Assembly (NCBI GenBank): GCA_963930655.1
Contig: OZ005610.1
Location: 7,755,001-7,819,000 of the forward strand
DNA from: Myrica gale
Lineage: Eukaryota; Streptophyta; Magnoliopsida; Fagales; Myricaceae
Reading direction: 5' to 3'
DNA: 64,000 bases
Position numbers and translations under genes: made by a program
Notes under the pieces: generated by a model
What the model was told of the DNA's origin: nothing
Seen by the model: the letters and a program-made list of their open reading frames with translations, nothing else
The model's database searches: none
Part shown: positions 11,747 through 21,503 of the stretch, one piece after another
Layout: each line of letters begins with the position of its first letter
Position numbering within the stretch: position 1 is the first letter of the stretch

Positions 11747-12080
11747 CAACTTTAACGCAAAAACCTTTAAAACTCTACTCTACGTGACAACTCTATCAAA
11801 ATTTTAAAAATATTTACAAAACCAACATCCCTCCGTCCTCTCTTTTTCCTTTCTATCTCTCCCAATTCTTGAATTGCACAAAGACATCGTAGCCAAAAAT
11901 TAATTAAAATCTTTTACCAATTTTTACACAAAATTCTATAAAACTCTCTATCTAAATATTAACAACTCTATCAAAATTTTAAAAATATTTACAGGACCAT
12001 CCTCCCCTAGTCTTCTCTTATTTCTTTCATCTCTGCCAAATCTTGAACTGCACGAACACGTCATAGCCAAAACTTAAATA
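11747..12080. repeat. Imperfect tandem duplication, about 165-bp unit, two copies
   Basis: Copy 1 about 11747-11916 and copy 2 about 11917-12080. Both contain CAACTCTATCAAAATTTTAA, then a pyrimidine-rich run and a closing segment CTTGAAYTGCAC...CATAGCCAAAA. Divergence is considerable, so the duplication is not recent. Confidence 0.7.
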
Positions 12081-12460
12081 GTAGTACTTTTGTAGTCTGA
12101 CTACTACGTTCCTAGTAATAGACACAACAACTTAGTCTACTAGTCTGCCTTGTTTAGGTAGGGACTTTGAGGTTGTTTCCGTTTACTAATAAAATGTGTG
12201 AACTATGTTTGGTCATAGTATGCAATTTTATGTCTGGATTATACACGGTCATTCATTCGGAGATAAATAAACAAAACAGATGAATCATATTGGAAAGTTC
12301 ATATTATCCGAAATTTTAGATAGATAGTATTAAATGGTGCAAAATCTACCTGTTGTGTCTATCTCTCTCTGAATTAAACCGTACAATCTTGACAAAAAAT
12401 TACAAATGATCATAATCCATGAAATATGTTCATTCAAGCTTTCTACAATTACAAATAAAT

Positions 12461-12824
12461 AAATACATTTTCACTTCAACACATTGTACAATAAACTATT
12501 AGATTTGACACAATGTACCCTATAATTATCAATTTTAGACATTTTGCACCATATGTCAATTTTTTAGAATAAAATAACGATAATGCATTTGACCCACTTT
12601 GCATGTATTGAGAATATTGTTGTCAATTCATTAAGTTTGACATTGTTAGATTAAGGATGCAAAATGTCGAACATCGATAGTTGGAAGATGAAATGCGTCA
12701 AAGTTGGTAGTTTATAGTGCAAAATGTTTAATATTGATAGTTGAAAAGGTACAATGCGTAAAAGTTGATAATTTATACTGCAATGTGTCAAATTATCTGT
12801 AGTTAATAGGTGAAAATGTGTATT
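12461..12824. mobile_element. Foldback element with internal short tandem repeats, copy 1
   Basis: Begins AAATACATTTTCAC and ends with the inverted form GTGAAAATGTGTATT. The interior is a chain of degenerate units of about 40 bases built on 'TGCAAAATGT...GATAGTTG..AGGTRCAATGCGT'. A sister element with better arms is at 16321-16617. Confidence 0.55.
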
Positions 12825-13116
12825 AATAATAATAAAAAGTATAAAGTTGGTAGATTAAATAAAAAAACACTATTTAAATAAAACTACTTAACAAATTGTG
12901 TTTTTTTTCTTTGAGAGAAAAGTTTTGGGTTGGAATATAATCTTCCTTTTGGGTTCTAGATCCATGGTTGAGGTTTCTACCAAAACCACAAATTAAGTTC
13001 AAAACTTGTTTTCAGCTTAATTTTCACGTTTGACTAAAAGATCAATCGTTCTAATATGAGAAACATGCATGTTTTTGACCACCCTATCCAAACAATGGTT
13101 TTTTTTATTCGTCAAT

Positions 13117-13140
13117 ACTATATATATATATATATATTTA
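13117..13140. repeat. TA microsatellite
   Basis: Run of about ten TA units followed by a T-rich tract, directly before a SINE copy at 13151. Confidence 0.8.
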
Positions 13141-13150
13141 TTTTTTTTTT

Positions 13151-13250
13151 CTAGGTAAAGCAGGCCAAGCCTGCAGGGGTGGGAGTGGAGGGATTAGAAC
13201 TCCAGTTCAGGACCCTCCATAGAGGAGGAGATGCCACTTGAGCCATAGTT
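13151..13250 (-). mobile_element. SINE copy, tRNA-derived head
   Basis: On the minus strand it reads AACTATGGCTCAAGTGGCAT... with TATGGAGGGTCCTGAAC and a B-box-like GAGTTCTAATCCC. A T-rich tract on its plus-strand left side would be the poly(A) tail. The same head (GCTATGGCTCAAATGACATC, ATGGAGGGTCCTGA) occurs on the plus strand at 51545-51625, which marks it as a dispersed family. Confidence 0.65.
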
Positions 13251-13259
13251 ATATAATGT

Positions 13260-14293
13260 GAATTTTTTATGACATAAAAGTTTGCAGGCCAGAGTTCATT
13301 ATCCAAATAAAAAGAATTGCAAGAAGCAATTTCACAATGGAAAAAAAAAACATGTTGCAGCTTTGAGACCCGTCAATAGACGGACACGTACAATACTTGT
13401 TCTTAATCTAGTGGCTTGAAGTAAGTTTCAAACTCCAAATAATCTACCTAAGACGTTAAATACATATAATCGTAAGACTCAAGAGAAAGATTTTCATTAA
13501 TTATAAAAATATCCTATATATTTAGAGAAGAAAAATTATATATACATATCACATTTTATATAATTTGATAACATGCTTTCTAATTTCGGTTTGTTTAGTG
13601 AAGCATAAATTACCTCCAAGACCCTACAACGTGACATTTCAAATGGTTAATTACTTGTATTTTTAGCAGATAAAAACTATACAAAAATATTTAAAAATTA
13701 AGAAATTAACAACTGTTCCATCCATATTGTGAAACGTTAATAAGAGCCTCGTGCTAATCCGGTCTCAAATTCAAGATTGGATACCATATGAAATTACTAT
13801 TTATTCAAAAAGTTTAAATTTATATAAATAATAAATGTTATTATTTATATTATATTCTCTAAAATATTTGAAAATAATGAAAAAGGCATTTGAAGGGGAA
13901 GATATATGTTTATGATATTTGGGGATTATCGTTTCCGTACAAGCAATTCCAAAATCTATCCAAATAAAGAAGCCAATGTACGAGGGGAAAACAACCCTTG
14001 ACGAGAACACAAAATATGTTGTAATGGGTTAGAGATTTGGATTACAAGCAAAAATTCTTCCAGTGACAAATATACTCTGAAGATTTTTGTTTCTTCCCGT
14101 TTAGCACTTAAAAAATTATATATAACTATTTTCCTCAATTATGTGAAAAACATCATAACTCAAACAAATTTCTTAATCATTATATAAAAAACGTTTTCAT
14201 TCAAACCAAACAAAGCTAGATCTGTTCCGCAGCAGATGCCAGATAGGTTCGAGTCAAAAAGAAAAGAAAACAAACTTTTTTTTTACCAAACAG
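13260..14293. other. AT-rich intergenic DNA, no gene recognised
   Basis: Short open frames only, none with protein-like composition. No clear repeat borders. Confidence 0.5.
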
Positions 14294-14506
14294 GTTTGTT
14301 TTGAGAATTTTTCTAGGATTTGCGTACAATTTTCTAACATTACAATCACAATATTACTAGTACACGAATACCAATACAATTCATTATTAGCTTTTTTACA
14401 GGCATCAATACAAGTCAATTTCTTCTACACGCATATTAATAAAACTCAAATATCACCTAAATATTCATACCATACTTGACCTCTTAAAAAATTTCTCAAA
14501 ACAAAC
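14294..14506. mobile_element. MITE with perfect 14-bp terminal inverted repeats
   Basis: GTTTGTTTTGAGAA at 14294-14307 is matched exactly, inverted, by 14493-14506. The following bases (TTTTTCT / ATTTTTTA) extend the match imperfectly. 213 bp in total, no coding capacity. Flanking target duplication is not obvious. Confidence 0.75.
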
Positions 14507-14734
14507 GCGTCAATCTCAAACCCAGCGTCTTTCCGAGGGAGTTGTATAGGCCGTCAAACCCATCATGGAGCTGGACCAGAACCCGTAAAGTCTACCTAAA
14601 CATTATTATGGACCCAAACCAGTTTCAAGTAGACTCGACTCAACCTATCCCACAATACGGAGTCTCCCGTACTCGTTTCGAGGTACCCTATTTCGAATTC
14701 TAGCATTATTGCTTGGCTACTTTTGACCATTAAG

Positions 14735-16122
14735 GCTGGTTTGGAAAATTATTTAATTTTTGGTTTTAGTTCTGGTTTTAAATTTGAAATTTGAAATGTT
14801 AAGATTAAAATATTATTTTGTTATAAGAGTTTATTTGTTTGATTAAGATTTTGAATTACTTATTTTTTAGTAAATTAAATAATATTATTTTATACTTATT
14901 ATGATATTAAAAAATAAAAAATATATAATTCAAAAAATAAGTAAAAATGGTTTCATAAATATAAAATAGATAAAATATCAAACTAACGAAAAATATTCCT
15001 ACAAATAAAAATACAATATAAAAAACATTACAAAAATAATAAAAAGCTACAACTTCAAACAAATTGATTAAAATTTTAAAAAATAAAAACTTAACAAAGC
15101 AAATATAATGAATATCAAATTTATTACAATAATTTTCAGCATCCAATGAGCTAATTTAAAAGCAACAAATAGTTGTACAATTATGGTTCTAATTTATTAT
15201 AAAACTGCACAAATAATTAAGATGTTTTAGTTATTTTTATTTCCTGAATAAATCAAGATGTTGTAGTTATATATATACATATATATTGCGTATCTTAAAA
15301 GTTGAAAGATTCGGTTGTAGCTTGTATGCATGTTCGTCCACCAACGAATGACCAATGCTATCACTTACGATAGTACATCTCAATCAGTATTCACAATAGG
15401 TCCATGAGGTCAAGGCATCTCCTAATTTGCTCTATAATGTGCTAGGCCGGGGAGGGAGAGTTCTATACGTGGGGAGGGGCCCCTCACCCCTTTCTCCTCA
15501 CATGAAGTCCCCTAAAGCACTGCGTGAATGAGAGGTTATAGCAGTGGGGGATAGATTTGCACTACAACAAAGATGATAGTTGTAATTGTGTTTGTTTGGG
15601 GAAGGCCACCGAGGGAAAACTCATAGGCGTTTATCAAAGATGTGCAAAGGACACACATGATCTCGCTTTCTTTAGACAACGGACATTGATGTAAACAAAA
15701 TTTTGATAATCATTATATTTGCTAATTATTGTTAAGTTTTTATTTTTTAAAATCTTAATCATTTTTTTTTGAATTTATAGTTTTTATCATTTTTGTAAAA
15801 TTGTAATTTTTTTATTAAAATTTTGCAGGATTTTTATTTTATCTTTATTTTATCTTATCATACTTTTTATTAGTTTGATATTTTATCTATTTTTATATTT
15901 ATAAACCATTTTTACTTATTTTTTGAATTATATATGTTCTGATTTTTTATTTTTATTTTTTAAACTATCATAATAATAATATCATTTAATTTAATAAAAT
16001 ATAAATCATTCAAAATCTTAATCAACCAAACAAACCCTTACAAGAAAACAATATTTTAATCTTAAAATTTCAAATTTCAAACAAAAACCAAAACCAAAAC
16101 TTAAACCCTTTTCCAAACAAGC
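14735..16122. mobile_element. Non-autonomous foldback element with arms of about 400 bp
   Basis: 14735-15125 (GCTGGTTTGGAAAA...) is the inverted repeat of about 15690-16122 (...CCAAACAAGC). Both arms share TTAAGATTAAAATATT, TTGATTAAGATTTTGAAT, ATATAATTCAAAAAATAAGT and GATAAAATATCAAACTAA. The spacer of about 560 bp (15130-15690) has a G-rich patch but no coding sequence. I saw no matching target duplication, so the superfamily is open. Confidence 0.7.
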
Positions 16123-16130
16123 ACTAATTA

Positions 16131-16244
16131 GGCTGTGTTTGTAAAATTTTAGGTATTGGGGTTGATGAAAAAGTAAGGAGAGATAGTGTTTTGTAATGAT
16201 GATAAAATTTTAGGTGGCTAAAATTTTATTGCGCAAACAGAGCC
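16131..16244 (-). mobile_element. Tourist-like MITE, copy C (shortened), TTA target duplication
   Basis: 114 bp between TTA at 16128-16130 and TTA at 16245-16247. Ends are GGCTGTGTTTG and, inverted, GGCTCTGTTTG. It is in reverse orientation to copies A, B, D and F (AAAAAGTAAGGAGAGATA) and has lost part of the interior. It sits within nine bases of the large foldback element at 14735-16122. Confidence 0.85.
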
Positions 16245-16320
16245 TTAGACTATTTTTAAGGTGAACTGTTTGTGTACCCTACTGACACCATGACGCGTGA
16301 TTTTAACTAAAAAAAGGGGC

Positions 16321-16617
16321 AAATACATTTTTCACCCACAAACTACCGTATGTTTTACACTTTGCACCTTATGTCTTGACTCATTTTGCATATATTAAAG
16401 ATATTGTTGTCAATTCATTAATTTATTAAGGGTATTATTGTCAAATATAGGGTGCAAAGTGTTTAATATTAGTAGTTGAAGGGTGCAATGTGTCAAAGTG
16501 GGTAGTTTAGGGTGCAAAGTGTCAAAAATTGGTAGTTAGAAGGTGCAATGTATCAAAATTGATAGTTTAGGGTGCAAAGTGTAAAACCTATGATAATTTG
16601 TGGTGAAAAGTGTATTT
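16321..16617. mobile_element. Foldback element with internal minisatellite, copy 2
   Basis: Left arm AAATACATTTTTCACCCACA... with TTTTACACTTTGCACC. The right end gives the same words inverted (GGGTGCAAAGTGTAAAA ... GGTGAAAAGTGTATTT), an arm of about 45 bp. Between them are repeated units such as GGGTGCAAAGTGTCAAA and GAAGGTGCAATGT. Confidence 0.7.
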
Positions 16618-17184
16618 AAAAAAAAACGTAAACTTGTCTTCGAACTTATTCATAAAAAAAAAGATAAATATAATTTTTTTAAATAAATTTAATGTAAATT
16701 ATGCAATGGATATTAGATATATTATCAATATCGTATGACATTATCCTTAATAATAATAATAATAAATCAGTAGAATTTTATTTTGGACCGATAAGAAAAT
16801 AAAAAAATAAAAACGTTGGAGTTTGGAGGGTGTTTCTATTGGCTGGAACCAGTAACATGAGCAGGCAAAGGCGGTGCAAGGAACCATTGGCGGGTGGGAG
16901 GAGGCTGATGGACCCACCATCTACCCTTCACAAAATTAATTGTCGCACCGTTTGATTGCCTACCAAATGCACATAATTTCCCAGTTCTTCGCATCAAACG
17001 GCTCGAACTCCAAGGCGAACAACATGCTTGACTACATCTGTACTTTTCCCTTACATAATTGACTCTCCCGGCGTACCAGTCCTCAAAAATCTGATCTCCC
17101 CCACTTTCTTCGCTCCTCATTCCCCACCTCTCTTCGTAACGGGTTTACCCGGGCCGTATCGGTCTTTACCTACCTAGAAACAGC
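16618..17184. promoter_or_regulatory. Upstream region of the RING E3 ligase gene
   Basis: An ATT microsatellite at about 16750-16767, then GC-richer DNA from 16820 that probably contains promoter and leader. No certain TATA box can be picked. A 94-codon open frame on the opposite strand was judged spurious. Confidence 0.4.
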
Positions 17185-18234
17185 ATGGCCGAACAGCCGT
17201 CTCAGTCGCCGGTTGCAGAACCCGTGTCCGATACGGAAAGCTCACAGTACTGGTGCTACCACTGCGACAAACGCGTTTCCGTCGAAACCCTAGCCAATCT
17301 CTCAGAGGTTATCTGCCACGAGTGCAAGAACGGCTTCGTTGAATCCATCCCTGCCACGTCACGCTCTCCATCAGCTCCGCCTTCTGGATCCTTCGACCAG
17401 GTCGACGATCCGTCCCTGGGCTCCCAGTTCCTCCAGGTTCTGCGCCTGATGGCGCAGACCGCGCGTGACGAAGACGCGCCTCCCCCACCGCCACGTGATC
17501 ATTCACCCGATGACGATTTTCTCAGGATTGAGCTCGATGGATGGGATAACGATGAAGAGGATGACGATCCCAACGATACTGAGTTTCACAATCAAGAAGA
17601 AGAGGAAGGGAACGAAGAAGATGAGGAAGAAGATCGATCTGACAACGAAGACCAGGAGAATCAAGATCAGCAAGATAGAACTGAGGATGAAGAAGATCTG
17701 CGGCGAAGGCGGCGTGATCTGCTGCGGGTTCGGATCCAGGACTTCGTGCCCCGGGCGAGGAGCGGGCGGAACCGAATCCTGGACTGGGCCGAGATCCTGA
17801 TGGGCCTGGAGGACTCCTCCATCGAATTTCGCCTCGAGGTGCCCGACTCGGACCAATACGTCGGCAACCCCGACGATTATGTGGACGCAGATGGGTACGA
17901 AGCGTTGCTGCAGGCCTTGGCAGAGAACGATATTTCCGCAAGGAGAGGGGCCCCACCAGCAGCCAAAGCGGCCGTCTCAGCGTTACCGACTGTGCAGATT
18001 GCCTCGGAACAACAAGCTTTGGTCTGCGCTATATGTAAGGACATGGTCAATGTAGGCGAGACGGCAACGAAATTGCCCTGTGGGCACGAGTACCACGGTG
18101 ATTGCATTGTCCTGTGGTTGGGCTCCCGAAACTCTTGCCCGGTATGTAGGTTCGAGCTGCCGACGGAGGATCCTGATTACGAGGAGGAGAGACAGAAAAG
18201 AGGTTCGGCAAGTTCATCCGGAGCTTCCTGTTGA
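17185..18234 (+). CDS. RING-H2 E3 ubiquitin ligase with N-terminal zinc ribbon (CIP8-like)
   Basis: 349 residues, intronless. Likely transfers ubiquitin from an E2 to substrates in cytosol or nucleus. Residues about 22-53 hold a zinc ribbon (WCYHCDKRV ... VICHECKNGFVE, two CX2C pairs), as in COP1-interacting protein 8 and relatives. A long acidic region (about 100-170, Glu/Asp/Gln-rich) follows. The segment RNRILDWAEILMGLEDSSIE and a YVGNPDDYVDADGYEALLQAL stretch are typical of this plant family. The RING-H2 near residues 280-323 is complete: CAIC, then CGHEYHGDC, then CPVC, giving the C3H2C3 ligand order with W preceding the last pair. It ends in a short Ser-rich tail. Start chosen as the first ATG in frame before the zinc ribbon. 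Substrate is not predictable. Confidence 0.93.
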   Translation: MAEQPSQSPVAEPVSDTESSQYWCYHCDKRVSVETLANLSEVICHECKNGFVESIPATSRSPSAPPSGSFDQVDDPSLGSQFLQVLRLMAQTARDEDAPPPPPRDHSPDDDFLRIELDGWDNDEEDDDPNDTEFHNQEEEEGNEEDEEEDRSDNEDQENQDQQDRTEDEEDLRRRRRDLLRVRIQDFVPRARSGRNRILDWAEILMGLEDSSIEFRLEVPDSDQYVGNPDDYVDADGYEALLQALAENDISARRGAPPAAKAAVSALPTVQIASEQQALVCAICKDMVNVGETATKLPCGHEYHGDCIVLWLGSRNSCPVCRFELPTEDPDYEEERQKRGSASSSGASC

Positions 18235-20059
18235 GGTGGAGATAATTCCGATTCGCGTTGATCGGAATCGGTATGCACCCTGTGTTTTATTTTTATTTTT
18301 TGCAGTTCAAGTTGTTTATGAACATTTGTTGCTTGTTTACCGGTATATTAGGTTTGAGAGATGTTTCATTTTCAACTGAATGTAAATAGTATTTAAGTCA
18401 AGTTGGCCGTGCTTATGTTCAGTCTCATACCTTGATAAATAAAGTTCTACGATTATCGGGCCCTTGCTCTGTTTCTTTTGGCACTAGTGGAAGCTTTAAA
18501 TCCAAAGTTCATGAGCTTCGTGGCTTCTTCACTTTCGCAATCGTTTCCTCAGTGCCGAAACAGTTGATTCTGGTCTTCGCTGAATTGCTTCATGCATACA
18601 TAAGCTTCTCTTTGTCAGGGCAAAAGAAAATGGTAGATTTTAAAATATGTTATTGTCTTCTAGCTTTTATTGTTTCGTGGCCGGAGGTATTTACCAAGCC
18701 GAATGATCTTTCAGTGTCGGTTTGGTTCCACCCCTTCATTTGATTTTAATCTTGGGTACCCAAGACCACCCGGCCGTATGCCTCTATCAACATCTTCTTG
18801 ATTTCTTGTGGTTTTAGCTCTCAGTTATCATTGCTATTTTCCACGTCTTCCTTACATGTCCTGTGCTCGAAAGCTGTAAATAAGGGTGTAACGCCCAACC
18901 GAGTGAGAGATGAGAAGTAATGAAAAAAGAATGGTATAAGGTCGAGTCCAACAATAGTTCCATACTGGGTAGAATTGAAACTTATAATAATTCTAAGAGA
19001 CTTAAAAGTTACCTGGACTATTTCATTTGAATTCAAACACAGACATGATTAGTGCTATCTATTTCCAATGCAGTTAATTGGTAGGACATATGTGACCCAA
19101 CTAGCCAAATTCCATGGGGCAGGCCCTGTCTTAAACCCGTATATTCTCCCCCCACGGATCCCATAAAGGAGGGAATGACAGACCCCAGTGAGAACTTGTG
19201 TGTGATTGGTGTACTGAGTCTCGTAACTCGGTGTTCCAATCCGGAACTCAGCCTGCGACTCTAAGCACGCAAATAAATATTCCCAAGTTTTTTCGCGAAC
19301 CCCTATGAAGATCCACAATCTTGATCAACGAATCAGAGCAAAAGTTTTAGTCATTTAAGCGGCCTCGGTCTACGTTCTTCTCATACGCAATTCCTCAGAA
19401 AAAAATTGATTACAGCAAGGAGTTTGTGGGTGTTGATTGGGGACCAAACGCATGCAAAAGGGGGCTGATTGACACAAATGACGAACTTGTGGGGTTATGT
19501 GGCTTTTGATTTGGGGGTTTAGGCGCTGAAGCCTGAGGGTGTGATTGACATAATTTTTTATTTTGGGATTTTGTATGAGTTTCAAATTTGTTTTGGGCAA
19601 TATACTATTGGATTTGTAATTTGAGAGTCAGAAAAATTGTAATTGAAGCTAAGAAGGTTGGTCTTTGGGAAATTTTCAAAGGTTTAAGAATCAAGGAGCT
19701 TTCCGATGGCCATGAATTTCCAAGAAATTTTGATCGAAGGGTGTGTTGGTGTACTGTGTACACCATTACAGCAAGGTTCCAACATTTAAGAGAGAGAAAC
19801 AGTAGCACAAGGGATACGAATGCAGTTCAGTGGGAAAGAAGTGTGAGGTGGCAAAATTTGAGCGGTCGGATTGTTTTAGTACACGTGGCACATGCCCGTT
19901 TAAAAATCGAAGAATTCAGGAGGCTTTTGAGTTTTTGTCTCAACTGGTAGGATTTTCAGAGCAAAACCAATTCATTAAACCCTTCACCCCCCGCCCGCAC
20001 TCTAAACCCTCACCCTCATCTATCAAACACGGCTGAGCTCGGCTCTCCAGTCCTCTTCT
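18235..20059. other. RING gene 3' region and intergenic DNA before the helicase
   Basis: A poly(A) signal AATAAA at 18437-18442 probably ends the RING transcript. The rest has no credible gene. A short telobox-like AAACCCT near 20005 lies 50 bases before the helicase start, a motif common in ribosome-biogenesis gene promoters. Confidence 0.5.
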
Positions 20060-21308
20060 ATGGCTCCAGCTTTTGTATTTGAACCCCCAAGCGACGAGGA
20101 GCTTGACCACGTCCAAGCCGAAGAAGAAGATGACGAACTAGAAGAAGACGAAGAAGAAGGAGCCGAAAAACGGCCTTCTGATCACAAATCTCAATCTCCA
20201 TGGGACTTTGGTTCCTACTCCGAGACAGTGGCCGAAGAACACGCCCGTCGAAGCACAACTTCCATCGACTTTAAAATCTCAAAAGTACTTCAAAACCGCT
20301 CCGTTCCGATCACCAACGATGACTCTGATAGCGCCGAACCCGAACCGGACAATCAAGTAACTATACGCCTCCCTCTTCTATTTAATCCCTCAATTCACAA
20401 TCGATTCCACGCTTTCGTTTGTCTATGGAGTTTCAAAAACCTGTTTTCTTGTTTACTAATTTTTTAGGAAGATTATAGCCCCGAGGATGAAGATGATGCA
20501 GCCAGTAATGCACTTGACCGTAAATCTTTCTTTGCACCGTCAGAGGGAGCTTCATTCCATGCCAACTCATTCATTTAGCTCAATCTATCGCGTCCTTTGC
20601 TTCGGGCTTGCGACGCCTTGGGGTACATCAAGCCCACGCCAATTCAGGTTTCTCTTGCATCAAGCAGTCAGTTTCCTTTTTACTTCTGTCCTGTGGTTCG
20701 TATGTGTTTTATTTTTGCAATTTTGGTATTTCTGAATCTTAGGGTTTTGATTGTAGGCGGCGGTCGTGCCATTAGCATTAACCGGGAGAGATATATGCGG
20801 GAGTGCAATTACTGGTTCTGGGAAGGTAAGTAGTCATAAATGTTAGAATTGTTGTGATTTGTGTGAATATAGTTGAAGTAATGGCTCACTCTACAGACTG
20901 CTGCCTTTACGCTACCTACTCTGGAGAGGTTATTGTTCCGTCCCAAACGGGTGCCAGCAATAAGGGTTCTTATTCTTACTCCAACTAGAGAGTTGGCGGT
21001 TCAGTAAGTATTATTTTCTCCTGCTTGTTATTTTTTCACTCGCACAATTTATTGAGAGAAATTTTGGCATTATTGCTTCAATTTAGGTAATGTTCTGAAG
21101 TACGAAAATCACTTGTGCTAAGCTTTTGTGAAGATATGTGATTAGTCATGAAGTCCATTAAATTATTCATTTTTTGTTTTTTTGTTTAAGAATCACTGCT
21201 GAGTATTCTGGTTTGTATTTCTGCTTAAATTGTGTTGATGATTACGAAGAAACTTTCAATTACGAATTTTAAGGTACCACTTGTCATTTAAAGTCTAAGC
21301 CAGGCACA

Positions 21309-21503
21309 CCCCCAGGGGTTTGGTGTGGTGGTAAGGCTTCGGCTTGGGTTCTAATATGTCCCAAGTTCGAGCCCCAACACCCCCATTATCGCCCTTGACT
21401 TACCCCCTCCCTGGGTTGTGGGGTCGGTCCAGGGAGCCGGGGTTTGTACTTCAGGGTTGGGCCAAAAATGTCCGGCTTTAGGGGATTTCCTCGTCATCAA
21501 AAA
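21309..21503 (+). mobile_element. SINE with target-site duplication inside helicase intron 4
   Basis: Starts with a tRNA-like A box (GTGTGGTGGTAAGGC) and a B box (AAGTTCGAGCCCC), ends in an A-run. Flanked by a 19-bp duplication with one mismatch, AAAGTCTAAGCCAGGCACA (21290-21308) and AAAGTCTAAGCCAGACACA (21504-21522). 195 bp, same orientation as the gene. Confidence 0.93.

Noticed and set aside
14907..15146. Phe/Tyr-rich open frame
   Set aside because: Lies in the AT-rich arm of a foldback element; the composition follows base content.
16430..16600. Regularly spaced repeats resembling an array
   Set aside because: Degenerate minisatellite units inside a foldback element in a plant genome; not a CRISPR array.
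16836..17120. 94-codon open frame on the minus strand upstream of the RING gene
   Set aside because: No recognisable domain, overlaps the likely promoter of the RING gene, and composition is explained by the GC-rich leader.
21309..21400. Possible tRNA gene
   Set aside because: A and B boxes are present but there is no cloverleaf; poly(A) and target duplication identify a SINE.
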